A stretch of DNA of 35,396 bases from Lachnospiraceae bacterium (GTDB taxonomy: Bacteria; Bacillota; Clostridia; Lachnospirales; Lachnospiraceae), in NCBI GenBank assembly GCA_030537215.1, contig JAUNOF010000013.1, positions 1-35,396 of the forward strand, read 5' to 3'. The translations under genes were made by a program, and so were the position numbers. The notes beneath the pieces were generated by a model. The model did no database searches and was not told the origin of the DNA. It saw only the letters and a program-made list of their open reading frames with translations. This document shows positions 24,955-33,446 of the stretch, one piece after another. Every line of letters starts with the position of its first letter. The stretch's first letter is position 1.

Positions 24955-26167
24955 GCTGATTATTACTCGTTGGAACCAATTGATTTGTACGGCCCTTGCA
25001 GGAGACCGGAAGATCCTGCAGATCCGTCTGGAGCCAGATGAGGGGGAAACGCTGCTGAACAGCATCTACATCGGAAAGGTACAGAATATCCGTAAAAATA
25101 TCAATGCTGCCTTTGTGGATATCGGGGGCGGCATCACCGGCTACTACAGCCTGATGGACAACCAGAATCACCAGTATGTAAATCCAGGCGCCCATAAGGA
25201 GCTTCGGGTAGGGGATGAGATCATCGTCCAGGTTTCCAGGGAGGCAGTAAAGACGAAGGCTCCTGTCCTGTCTGGAAATCTGGTTTTTACCGGGAAATTA
25301 ACGGTGCTCACAGCCGGAAAAAGCGGAGTAGGCTTTTCTAATAAGATCACAGACCGCCAGTGGAAGAATGCGCTGCGGCCGGTTTTAGAGCAGGAAGCAG
25401 GAGAGGGCTACGGTCTGATTGTCCGAACCAACGGAAAGGATGCCTCACCGAAGGAGCTTCTGGAAGAGATCCGCTCCTTAAAGAAGATCTGCAGTGATAT
25501 TATGGAAAGTGCGCCCTATCGAAGCTGCTACAGCCGTCTGTATCAGGCCCCGGCAGCTTTTCTGGCAGGAATCCGGGATGCCTATGCCGATCAGCTTCAG
25601 GAGATCGTCACCGATGATACCAGTCTTTATAAGCAGATCGACGACTTCCTGAATCGGGAACAGCCGGAGGATGCCGGAAAGCTTCGTTTGTATCAGGATG
25701 ATCTGCTTTCCTTAAGCAGCCTTTACTGCCTGGATAAAGCGATGGAGGATGTTACGGCAGACCGTGTCTGGTTAAAGTCCGGCGGTTATCTGGTTATCGA
25801 ACCTACAGAAGCGCTGGTAGTCATCGATGTAAACACGGGAAAATATTCTGGTAAAAAGACCATGCAGGAAACGATTCTGAAGATCAATCTGGAAGCTGCA
25901 GAGGAGATTGGACGGCAGCTTCGGCTGCGGAACCTGTCCGGGATCATTATTGTTGATTTTATCGATATGACGGCAGAGGAGGACCGGAAGCAGCTGTTGG
26001 ACCATCTGGAAGCTGTGGTGCGGTTGGATCCGGTAAAAACCACTGTGGTGGATATCACCAAATTAAATTTAGTAGAACTGACCCGCAAAAAGATTCACCG
26101 GCCGCTGCATGAGCAGCTTTCGGCCTGGCGTAAGGCAAGCGGGAACACGAAGGAGAAGCTGGTATGA
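24947..26167 (+). CDS. rng: Ribonuclease E/G family endoribonuclease, short form
   Basis: Endoribonuclease of 406 residues that cuts single-stranded RNA for rRNA maturation and mRNA decay. The S1-domain signature NSIYIGKVQNI begins near residue 35. The catalytic aspartates are D294 in VVIDVNTGK and D337 in IVDFIDM, 43 residues apart as in E. coli RNase E. The protein starts at a TTG (24947) that overlaps the upstream TAA and has GGGGGAG about 4 nt before it; no in-frame ATG fits. It ends soon after LNLVELTRKK and lacks the CPxC zinc-link through which RNase E/G dimers pair. Its TGA overlaps trkA by 4 nt. Confidence 0.9.
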   Translation: MNKLIITRWNQLICTALAGDRKILQIRLEPDEGETLLNSIYIGKVQNIRKNINAAFVDIGGGITGYYSLMDNQNHQYVNPGAHKELRVGDEIIVQVSREAVKTKAPVLSGNLVFTGKLTVLTAGKSGVGFSNKITDRQWKNALRPVLEQEAGEGYGLIVRTNGKDASPKELLEEIRSLKKICSDIMESAPYRSCYSRLYQAPAAFLAGIRDAYADQLQEIVTDDTSLYKQIDDFLNREQPEDAGKLRLYQDDLLSLSSLYCLDKAMEDVTADRVWLKSGGYLVIEPTEALVVIDVNTGKYSGKKTMQETILKINLEAAEEIGRQLRLRNLSGIIIVDFIDMTAEEDRKQLLDHLEAVVRLDPVKTTVVDITKLNLVELTRKKIHRPLHEQLSAWRKASGNTKEKLV

Positions 26168-27519
26168 AGATTATAATTGTGGGCTGCGGTAAGGTAGGGG
26201 TTACCCTGGCCGAGAAGCTGAACCGTGAAAATCACGATATTACACTGATCGACAGTGATTCGGAAACGCTCCGTTCTGTGGCGGACAGCATCGACGTGAT
26301 GTCCGTTACAGGCAACGGCGCCATCTATCAGGTCCAGATGGAGGCTGGAATTGCAGATGCCGACCTGTTGATTGCCACCACAAATTCGGATGAGTTAAAT
26401 ATGCTGTGCTGTCTGATTGCCAAAAAAGCCGGCAACTGCCACACCATTGCCAGAATCCGAAATCCAGAATACTCTTCTGAGATCAGCTTTATCCGCGAGG
26501 AGCTGAACCTGTCGCTGGCGATTAATCCGGAGCTGGCAGCCGCCCATGAGATTTCCAGGCTCCTGCGTTTCCCGTCTGCCATTAAGATCGATACCTTTGC
26601 AAAAGGGCGGATCGAGCTGCTTAAATTCATTATTCCAGGTCATTCCAAACTGGATCATATGAAGATCATGGAAGTCAGCACAAAATTAAAGTGCAATGTG
26701 CTGATCTGTGTGGTAGAGCGAGGCAGAGATGTGGTCATTCCCGGCGGTAATTTTGAACTGCAGGCAGGAGATAAGATTTCCTTTATCGCATCTCAGAAGG
26801 ATTCCATGGATTTCTTCCAAAAGGTAGGTGTGGTAAACAACGGAGTAAAATCCGTAATGATTATAGGCGGCGGAAAGCTTACCTATTATCTGGCACGGCT
26901 TTTAAAGGACACGAAGATCAAGATCAAGATCATTGAGCAAAATTTTGAGCGGTGCAATGAGTTAAGCGAACTGCTGCCATACGCCATGATCATTCACGGC
27001 GACGGCTCAGACCAGCAGCTGCTGGCGGCAGAAGGACTCAGCCAGATCGAGGCATTCGCATCTCTGACCGGCTTCGATGAGGAAAATATTATGCTGTCCT
27101 TATATGCTGCCAGCCAGTCCAATGCCAAGCTGATCACGAAGGTAAACCGGACTGCCTTTGAGGATGTGGTCAATTCCTTAAATCTGGGAAGCGTGATCTA
27201 TCCGAAGCTTTTAACGGCTGACATCATCCTTCAATATGTGCGGGCAATGCAGAATTCTCTTGGAAGCAATGTGGAAACTCTGTACCGGATCGCAGACGAC
27301 CGGGCGGAGGCCCTGGAGTTCCGTGTGGGAAAAGATGCCCCCATGGTAGGAATCCCGCTGGAAAAGCTGAAATTAAAGAATAATCTGCTGGTAGCCTGTA
27401 TCAACCGCAACGGCCGAATCATCACGCCTCGCGGTAAGGATACCATAGAGGTAAACGATACCGTTATTATCGTAACTACAAATAAGGGATTGAATGACTT
27501 AAAGGATATTTTAAAGTAA
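26164..27519 (+). CDS. trkA: Trk potassium uptake NAD-binding subunit TrkA
   Basis: Peripheral regulatory subunit of the TrkAH potassium channel/transporter, 451 residues with duplicated RCK units. The first Rossmann motif is VGCGKVG (residues 6-12) with D30 at the end of the second strand, which binds NAD(H) ribose. The second half starts at VMIIGGGKLTYYLA. RCK_C domains follow each Rossmann half: the first has KCNVLICVVERG and a late AGDKISFIA, the second GIPLEKLKLKNNLLVA and the NDTVIIVTT ending. It overlaps rng by 4 nt and precedes trkH by 18 nt, so a single transcript is likely. Confidence 0.96.
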   Translation: MKIIIVGCGKVGVTLAEKLNRENHDITLIDSDSETLRSVADSIDVMSVTGNGAIYQVQMEAGIADADLLIATTNSDELNMLCCLIAKKAGNCHTIARIRNPEYSSEISFIREELNLSLAINPELAAAHEISRLLRFPSAIKIDTFAKGRIELLKFIIPGHSKLDHMKIMEVSTKLKCNVLICVVERGRDVVIPGGNFELQAGDKISFIASQKDSMDFFQKVGVVNNGVKSVMIIGGGKLTYYLARLLKDTKIKIKIIEQNFERCNELSELLPYAMIIHGDGSDQQLLAAEGLSQIEAFASLTGFDEENIMLSLYAASQSNAKLITKVNRTAFEDVVNSLNLGSVIYPKLLTADIILQYVRAMQNSLGSNVETLYRIADDRAEALEFRVGKDAPMVGIPLEKLKLKNNLLVACINRNGRIITPRGKDTIEVNDTVIIVTTNKGLNDLKDILK

Positions 27520-27537
27520 AGGCGGCATGGACAAGAG

Positions 27538-28983
27538 ATGAATATAGCGATTATCATATATTTCCTTGGATGGATATTAAATGTGGAAGCAGTCCTGATG
27601 CTGCTGCCTTGCGTCACAGCCTTGATCTATGGAGAGAGAAGCGGCGTTTACTTCGTCATCACCCTGGCTGCCTGCGGCTGCCTGGGGATCCTAACCACCT
27701 TCCGCAAGCCGAAAAATACGGTATTTTATGCGAAGGAGGGCTTCGTGTGCGTTGCCTTAAGCTGGATCATCCTCAGTATTTTCGGGGCTCTGCCATTTTA
27801 CTTAAGCGGAGAGATCCCGCTGTTTGAGGATGCTTTATTTGAAGTTATTTCTGGTTTTACCACCACAGGTTCCAGCATTCTTCCAGATGTAGAGGCGTTG
27901 AGCCGCTGTATGCTGATCTGGCGCAGCTTTACCCACTGGGTAGGCGGCATGGGTGTGATCGTTTTCATGCTGGCAGTGCTTCCTCTGGCAGGAGGCGGCT
28001 ACAATATGCATATTATGCGTGCGGAAAGCCCCGGTCCCTCGGTGGGAAAGCTGGTGCCGAAGGTACGGCAGACAGCCAAGATCCTGTATCTGCTTTATTT
28101 TGGAATCACCGTGATTCAGATGCTCCTTCTGCTGATCAGCGGAATGCCTCTGTTTGACACGCTGTGCATCAGCTTTGGTACAGCAGGAACTGGAGGATTC
28201 GGTATCCTGAATGACAGTACAGCGTCCTATACATACCTGCAGCAGGCTATTATCACCGTATTTATGATCCTATTCGGCATCAATTTCAACGTATACTATC
28301 TGCTCTGGATGCGAAAGCCGAAGGATGCCTTTGGATGTGAGGAGGCCAGGGTCTACCTGGGAATCATATTAGTTTCCACCGTAGTGATTGCGCTGAATAT
28401 CCGTCATATATTTCCAAACCTGATGCTGGCCTTCCATCACGCAGCCTTCCAGGTGGGAACGATTATTACCACCACCGGCTTTGCCACCGCAGATTTCGAC
28501 CTGTGGCCAGAGCTCTCGAAAACGATTCTGGTATTTCTGATGTTCTGCGGAGCCTGTGCCGGCAGCACCGGCGGCGGCATGAAGGTATCCCGGATGATCA
28601 TTGCATTTAAGCAGGTGAAAAAGGAACTGGGCAATCTGGTTCATCCCCAGAGCGTAAAGATCCTGCGGCTGGAGGGAAAGAAGCTGGAGCACAATGTAGT
28701 CCGCTCCGCCAACGGCTATTTCCTTGCATATGCCTTTATCTTTGCCGCATCTGTGGTTCTGATCAGCCTGAACAACTTTGACTTCACCACCAATGTGACG
28801 GCAGTAGCAGCGACTTTTAACAATATCGGACCTGGCCTTGCCAAGGTAGGGCCAACCTGCAACTGGAGCGAATTCTCGGCCTTTTCCAAGTATGTGTTTA
28901 TGTTCGACATGCTGGCAGGCCGCCTGGAAATCTTCCCGATGCTGCTGTTATTTTCACCAGGAACGTGGAAAAAAGGAGTTTGA
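27538..28983 (+). CDS. trkH: Trk potassium uptake membrane subunit TrkH
   Basis: Ion-conducting membrane subunit, 481 residues with four M1-P-M2 repeats. The selectivity-filter glycines are visible as TTTGSS, GTAGTGGFG, ITTTGFATAD and FNNIGPGLAKVGP, one per repeat. The intramembrane loop GACAGSTGGGMKVSRM follows the third filter. The C-terminus, MLLLFSPGTWKK, is typical. It is the partner of TrkA immediately upstream and the last gene of the operon, followed by a 17-bp stem terminator. Confidence 0.96.
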   Translation: MNIAIIIYFLGWILNVEAVLMLLPCVTALIYGERSGVYFVITLAACGCLGILTTFRKPKNTVFYAKEGFVCVALSWIILSIFGALPFYLSGEIPLFEDALFEVISGFTTTGSSILPDVEALSRCMLIWRSFTHWVGGMGVIVFMLAVLPLAGGGYNMHIMRAESPGPSVGKLVPKVRQTAKILYLLYFGITVIQMLLLLISGMPLFDTLCISFGTAGTGGFGILNDSTASYTYLQQAIITVFMILFGINFNVYYLLWMRKPKDAFGCEEARVYLGIILVSTVVIALNIRHIFPNLMLAFHHAAFQVGTIITTTGFATADFDLWPELSKTILVFLMFCGACAGSTGGGMKVSRMIIAFKQVKKELGNLVHPQSVKILRLEGKKLEHNVVRSANGYFLAYAFIFAASVVLISLNNFDFTTNVTAVAATFNNIGPGLAKVGPTCNWSEFSAFSKYVFMFDMLAGRLEIFPMLLLFSPGTWKKGV

Positions 28984-28988
28984 TTTCA

Positions 28989-29046
28989 AAAGAACCTTTT
29001 ATTTCGCATATTACAGCTTACGCTGAAATGAAATAAAAGGTTCTTT
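28989..29046 (+). terminator. Terminator hairpin after trkH, apparently interrupted by a repeat element
   Basis: 17-bp perfect arms (28989-29005 and 29030-29046) have a 24-nt loop. The expected T-run does not follow directly. Instead a palindromic element begins at 29047, and the octamer GGTTCTTT from the 3' arm reappears at 29074, where it runs into TTC. Confidence 0.7.
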
Positions 29047-29081
29047 GTAACTGTTCAGTGCCTTCACAGTTACGGTTCTTT
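29039..29081. repeat. Palindromic element, copy B, with flanking 8-bp direct repeats
   Basis: The 27-bp element at 29047-29073 has outer arms GTAACTGT and ACAGTTAC. GGTTCTTT flanks it on both sides (29039-29046 and 29074-29081). The reverse complement of copy C differs from it at only two central positions. Confidence 0.8.
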
Positions 29082-29095
29082 TTCTTCCAACTGCC

Positions 29096-30916
29096 TTATT
29101 CCACAGTAACCGACTTTGCCAGATTCCGCGGCTGATCTACATCCAGATTCTTTCCCAGAGAAGCATAGTAGGCGATCAGCTGCAGCACTACCGCAATGGG
29201 GAACACCGTAAAAATATCCCTCACAGCCGGGATCATAATATGGATATCCGCCAGATCCCCATCCACTTTCGCCCCTTCCTTGGTGATCAGGATCACAAAA
29301 GCTCCTCTGGCCTTGACCTCACGCACATTGGACATGGCCTTTGCGAAAATATTATCCTGGGTCGCGGTGGCGATCACCGGGACCTGATCCGAGATCAGTG
29401 CAATGGTGCCGTGTTTTAATTCTCCAGCCGCATAAGCCTCTGCGTGGATGTAGGAGATCTCCTTCAGCTTTAGGGCGCCTTCCAGAGAAAAGGCATAATC
29501 CAGCCCCCTGCCGATAAAGAAAGCATCCGGGCTGTTGATAATATGGGTGACCACGGCCTTCATTTCCTCCTGCCGCTTGATCATTTCTTCCATGGCAGGG
29601 ATCACATCCAGAAATTCCGCCAGAAATGTCCGCGCCTGTTCCTTCGTATATTTGCCGCGAACCAACGCCATCCGGCAGGCAATCAGGTAAAGGGCGGCAA
29701 GCTGAACGGAATAGGCCTTGGTGCTGGCCACTGCGATCTCCGGGCCGGCGTGGGTGTAGAGAACATATCCGCTTTCCCTGGCAATGGTAGAGCCCTTCAC
29801 ATTGACGATCGCCAGCGTCTGGGAGCCATATTCCCGGGCAAGCCGCATGGCGGCCAGGGTATCGATGGTCTCTCCAGATTGGGAGATCACGATGACCAAT
29901 GTATGCTCATCGATCAGCGGCTGCTGATATCGAAATTCAGATGCGATGGTGACGGTTACCGGGATCCGCAAGAGCGGCTCCATCACCGTTTTTGCTACCA
30001 TGCCTGCATGCATGGCGGTTCCGCAGGCAATGATGTGGACCTGGGAGCAGGAGCGGAAGATTTCATCATCGATTCCATCATCTGTGAAGTCCGGAAGTCC
30101 CTTGCTCAACCGGGGCAGAATGGTATTCTTCATCGCTTCCGGCTGTTCGTGGATCTCCTTCAGCATAAAATGGGGAAATCCATTTTTCATTGCCGCATCC
30201 ATGTTCCAGTTTACGGTCATGACAGGCGGCTGCGTTTTTGCAAAGGTCTGCAGATCGTAGGTCTGCACCTTATAAGGTGTCAGGCGGACGATCTCACCCT
30301 CCGGAACCACAAAGTAGGACTGGGTATAAGGGATCAGCGCCGTCAGGTCAGAGGCGATCACCGCACCGGAATGAGTATAAGCTGCTACCAGCGGGCTTAC
30401 GCTGCGGACGGCATAGATTTCTCCCGGACGGTCAGAAAACAGGATGCAGAAGCCATAGGAGCCCTCCAGCTTTCCCACCAGCTTCTGGATCGCCACAAAT
30501 GGATCCCCCTCATAAAATCGGTCCAGGACCCGGGCTGCCACCTCGCTGTCTGTCTGAGATACCAGCTCATCTTGAAGCTGAAACTCTTCAGTAAGCTGAT
30601 GGTAATTTTCAATGATCCCATTATGAATCAAAGTTACCTGCCCTGCCTGGTGGGGATGGGCATTTTCATTGGTAACACCGCCGTGGGTAGCCCAGCGGGT
30701 ATGACCAATGCCGCAGTGGGAGCCTACAGAAATTCCTTCGCAGGCCTCCTTCAGGGCAGCTACCTTTCCCACCTGTTTAATCACTTGAATGTTAGAATCA
30801 GTTCGAAAAAATGCAATTCCCGCGCTGTCATAGCCGCGGTACTCAAGACCGGCAAGGCCTTCTATTAATAAACGTTTCGCCTCCAATGGGCCGGTATATC
30901 CAATAATTCCACACAT
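29096..30916 (-). CDS. glmS: Glutamine-fructose-6-phosphate aminotransferase (isomerizing)
   Basis: Makes glucosamine-6-phosphate from fructose-6-phosphate and glutamine, the first step to UDP-GlcNAc and peptidoglycan. At 606 residues it matches the E. coli enzyme (609). The N-terminal nucleophile Cys2 is in MCGIIGY, and the glutaminase domain shows EYRGYDSAG, GIGHTRWATHG and HNGIIENY. Two SIS domains follow, with ACGTAMHAG and VISQSGETIDT in the first and GRGLDYAFSLEGALKLKEIS in the second. The C-terminus, DQPRNLAKSVTVE, is conserved. It is preceded on the minus strand by a glmS ribozyme and a consensus promoter. It converges on trkH, with about 110 bp between the stop codons. Confidence 0.98.
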   Translation of the reverse strand: MCGIIGYTGPLEAKRLLIEGLAGLEYRGYDSAGIAFFRTDSNIQVIKQVGKVAALKEACEGISVGSHCGIGHTRWATHGGVTNENAHPHQAGQVTLIHNGIIENYHQLTEEFQLQDELVSQTDSEVAARVLDRFYEGDPFVAIQKLVGKLEGSYGFCILFSDRPGEIYAVRSVSPLVAAYTHSGAVIASDLTALIPYTQSYFVVPEGEIVRLTPYKVQTYDLQTFAKTQPPVMTVNWNMDAAMKNGFPHFMLKEIHEQPEAMKNTILPRLSKGLPDFTDDGIDDEIFRSCSQVHIIACGTAMHAGMVAKTVMEPLLRIPVTVTIASEFRYQQPLIDEHTLVIVISQSGETIDTLAAMRLAREYGSQTLAIVNVKGSTIARESGYVLYTHAGPEIAVASTKAYSVQLAALYLIACRMALVRGKYTKEQARTFLAEFLDVIPAMEEMIKRQEEMKAVVTHIINSPDAFFIGRGLDYAFSLEGALKLKEISYIHAEAYAAGELKHGTIALISDQVPVIATATQDNIFAKAMSNVREVKARGAFVILITKEGAKVDGDLADIHIMIPAVRDIFTVFPIAVVLQLIAYYASLGKNLDVDQPRNLAKSVTVE

Positions 30917-30964
30917 AATCTTTCATTCCATTTCTTATTTTTTGTTTTATATTGCTTCGATTCT

Positions 30965-31155
30965 CTGCCTTTTGTTTTGCAGTTACCCGCATATTTTCAG
31001 CAGCGATCACATGCCCAAAGCAGCACGGGAGAGCACCCGCCGAATAATTCGATTCTCTCTCCACCTCGTTAACCGATTTTAGAAGCTTCCGATCCGGCAT
31101 ACTCAGCCATTCTCTGCAAAAGCTTTCACGACCCTAAAACCGGTGCATGGCGCTT
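30965..31155 (-). ncRNA. glmS ribozyme (glucosamine-6-phosphate-activated riboswitch)
   Basis: On the minus strand the leader contains the cleavage-site core AAGCGCC (G of GCGCC complementary to 31153), then a P2/P2a stem region. After that come AACGAGGTGGAGAG and ATCGAATTATTCGGCGGGTG, the conserved pseudoknot core, paired with GCTCTCCC, and a further 3' stem-loop. The order matches the Bacillus subtilis glmS ribozyme. When glucosamine-6-phosphate accumulates it cleaves its own mRNA and lowers glmS expression. The 3' boundary is approximate. Confidence 0.92.
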
Positions 31156-31195
31156 ATTTTATTGATCTGCTCCTCCTTGCAAACAGATTGGTCAC

Positions 31196-31224
31196 ATTAT
31201 ATCTCGAAGTATCAGAATCGTCAA
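31196..31224 (-). promoter_or_regulatory. glmS promoter
   Basis: On the minus strand TTGACG (31219-31224) and TATAAT (31196-31201) are 17 bp apart. Transcription would start near 31189, about 35 nt before the ribozyme cleavage site, as usual for this leader. Confidence 0.8.
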
Positions 31225-31286
31225 CTTTCTTAACAATAAATTAAACTTTTTTAAATAATCTTTCTCTGTTTTTTAAAAATAGAATA

Positions 31287-31295
31287 TGATATACT
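31287..31295 (+). promoter_or_regulatory. Extended -10 promoter for the NlpC/P60 gene
   Basis: TGATATACT combines the TGn extension with a TATACT -10. The -35 position holds only a T-rich stretch. The start point would be about 27 nt before the GTG codon. Confidence 0.5.
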
Positions 31296-31328
31296 ATACC
31301 GGAAAATGCGAGAAAAGAATGTGAAAAT

Positions 31329-33446
31329 GTGAAACGAATACAGACAGAAAAAGAAAAAAAACACCAGCAGAAGCGAACCAACCAGCAGAAACGCAAGCTG
31401 ATTACAGCGCTTATTTTTATGGGCACAGGAACTGCTCTTGGAAGAACCGGGCAGCTTTATGGCATCCGTCAGCAGCAAAAGCAGGCAGAAGCGCTGGCCG
31501 CAGTCCAGGCACTGGCTGAAGCAGAACTGGAACGCCAAAAAGCGCTGGAGGAAGCAGAAGCTGCTTTAGATCCTGTGCCGGAGGAAAAAACTCTGCCGGA
31601 AACAGAACCGGCCTATGTGTCCTCTCCAGACAAGCTGAATCTGGCTTACTTTTACCCGGAGGACAGTGATTCCTCGGAGATCATCGACAGCTACGCCGGT
31701 CAGGTATTCCAGGAGCTGACCATATTGGATTCCCAATGGCTGGCTGATATTTATGAGCTGGCTGATGTAAAGCCATCAGCGATGGCACAGCAGCTAGGAA
31801 AAAACCAGGATTCTGTTATGGGTACTTACAATCCTAAGGACGAGACCCATGATCCGGATGATCCATCCTCCTGGATCATCAACAACTGGAAGCGGATCCA
31901 TGTATCCTTCGCTGACGGGGACGGCCAGACTGTTTCCGGTTTTTCCAATGTAAAGGATATCCTTTCCATGGCCAGCGTTTACACGTATTATACTGATATG
32001 ATGGATGCAGATGCCTTTTCTGCTTACGCCAGACAGCTTTGGGAGAATTCACACAGTTATACGGTTCGAATGGGGGATGTTTATTTTTGTGACGGCTGCA
32101 TGGACAAAACTGACGAAGAGATTGCCATGGAAGAGGAGATGGATGAGGAAGCTGCTCTTGCCACATTATCTTATTCCAATCCATCTGCTTCTGATTTTGC
32201 AAGTTCTGAATCAGAAACTTCAGAAGTTTCAGAAGCTTCTGATTCTGGAGCCTTGGAGACTGCTTCTTCTAGTGGGGGTGGAGAAAACGCTGCTTTGGAA
32301 ACGACCTATGCTCCCGAACAGGCCTCTGCACCTGAATCGTCATCTACCTTAAAGCCATCATCAGATTTTGAATCATCAGCTGCTTCGAAGCCGTCATCAG
32401 ATTTTGAATCATCAGCTGCTTCGAAATCGTCATCGGATTTGGAGCCATCATCCGAGTCGGTGACGGTTATACGACGAAGTACGGTGCCGGAAGACACTTC
32501 TTTTGCTTCTCCGGGAGAAACCGAAACACCTGATTTTGCAGAAGTTGATCCGGCATCTGGTACTGCAGCATCGGCTTCTGCATCCAAGATTTCAGCATTG
32601 GACATTGCGTCCAATTCCAATGCTGAAGCTAGGTTTGCCCATCCCACCGAAGCAGATTCCAGCACGGAAGATGAATCCGAAACAGAAGAGAATTCCTCAA
32701 AACACGCAGAGAACAGCCATGAGGATTGTCCCGGCCATGTGGATTTGTACATTCAAGTTAAATTACTGGGATTAAAAGACCACAATGGCCTGATTTCCAT
32801 CGATGCCATCGGAAACGATCCAGATGCCATAATAGCAGACGGCTGGCAGGGATGGACAGAGGAGACGCTTTCCTACGTCAATGCAATCAGCAGCCAGGAC
32901 TGGTTTGCTGATTACGGATTAAGCATTTCAGCCATCTCGCTGAGTACTCCCCTGTCTAATCAGGAAATTGCCGATTATATGGATCAGCTTCCGAAGGACC
33001 TCTCTGAGGCACGCAGAGAGATTATACACTTTGCTCTTTCTTCCGTTGGAAGAGTTCCATACTATTGGGGCGGTAAGGCATCCCATGCCGGATATGAGGG
33101 AAATCAGTTCGGTGCATTGGTCCCTCCTGACCATGAGGGCCGCATCCTGAAGGGCCTGGACTGCTCTGGCTGGATTGACTGGGTATACTGGTCCGCTACA
33201 GGGAATCGGCTGGCAGGCTCCAGCACCAGCAGCCTGATCCTCTGCGGAGAGAAGATCAGCCGCAGCGATTTAAAGCCTGGTGACATTATTGTCCGAACCG
33301 GAACAAGCGCTCATGTAGTTATGTTTCTTAGCTGGTCAGCAGACGGCCGCATGAATGTAATTCATGAATCAAGTGCCTCTGTCAACAATGTTACCATCAA
33401 GACCATGGATGCCGCCTGGCCTTACTACCGGAAATTAGTAGATTAG
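31329..33446 (+). CDS. Membrane-anchored NlpC/P60 cell-wall hydrolase
   Basis: Probable peptidoglycan endopeptidase of 705 residues. A strongly basic N-terminus is followed by one membrane segment near residues 25-40 that should anchor the protein with its bulk outside, then a short Ala/Glu/Gln coiled-coil-like stretch. The middle (about 285-480) is Ser/Glu/Asp-rich low complexity with a 12-residue tandem repeat. The C-terminal NlpC/P60 domain starts near residue 560. Its catalytic Cys612 is in LDCSGWI, H662 in SAHVVMFL, and the third polar residue H679 in VIHES; VPYYWGG is the family entry motif. Residues 50-280 match no domain I can name. The GTG start has no clear Shine-Dalgarno site, so the start is tentative. 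Confidence 0.88.
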   Translation: MKRIQTEKEKKHQQKRTNQQKRKLITALIFMGTGTALGRTGQLYGIRQQQKQAEALAAVQALAEAELERQKALEEAEAALDPVPEEKTLPETEPAYVSSPDKLNLAYFYPEDSDSSEIIDSYAGQVFQELTILDSQWLADIYELADVKPSAMAQQLGKNQDSVMGTYNPKDETHDPDDPSSWIINNWKRIHVSFADGDGQTVSGFSNVKDILSMASVYTYYTDMMDADAFSAYARQLWENSHSYTVRMGDVYFCDGCMDKTDEEIAMEEEMDEEAALATLSYSNPSASDFASSESETSEVSEASDSGALETASSSGGGENAALETTYAPEQASAPESSSTLKPSSDFESSAASKPSSDFESSAASKSSSDLEPSSESVTVIRRSTVPEDTSFASPGETETPDFAEVDPASGTAASASASKISALDIASNSNAEARFAHPTEADSSTEDESETEENSSKHAENSHEDCPGHVDLYIQVKLLGLKDHNGLISIDAIGNDPDAIIADGWQGWTEETLSYVNAISSQDWFADYGLSISAISLSTPLSNQEIADYMDQLPKDLSEARREIIHFALSSVGRVPYYWGGKASHAGYEGNQFGALVPPDHEGRILKGLDCSGWIDWVYWSATGNRLAGSSTSSLILCGEKISRSDLKPGDIIVRTGTSAHVVMFLSWSADGRMNVIHESSASVNNVTIKTMDAAWPYYRKLVD
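32352..32459 (+). repeat. 36-bp in-frame tandem repeat, three units
   Basis: Units at 32352-32387, 32388-32423 and 32424-32459 encode KPSSDFESSAAS, KPSSDFESSAAS and a diverged KSSSDLEPSSES. The first two differ at one DNA position. The repeat lies in the Ser/Glu-rich spacer of the NlpC/P60 protein and could vary in length between strains. Confidence 0.85.

Noticed and set aside
24223..25065. Minus-strand open frame across the TIGR03936 and RNase genes
   Set aside because: Antisense to two recognised genes, with composition typical of a shadow frame and no start signals.
29543..30868. Long open frame on the plus strand opposite glmS
   Set aside because: It lies wholly antisense to a well-conserved full-length glmS, has no ribosome binding site, and shows no domain; it is a codon-bias shadow.
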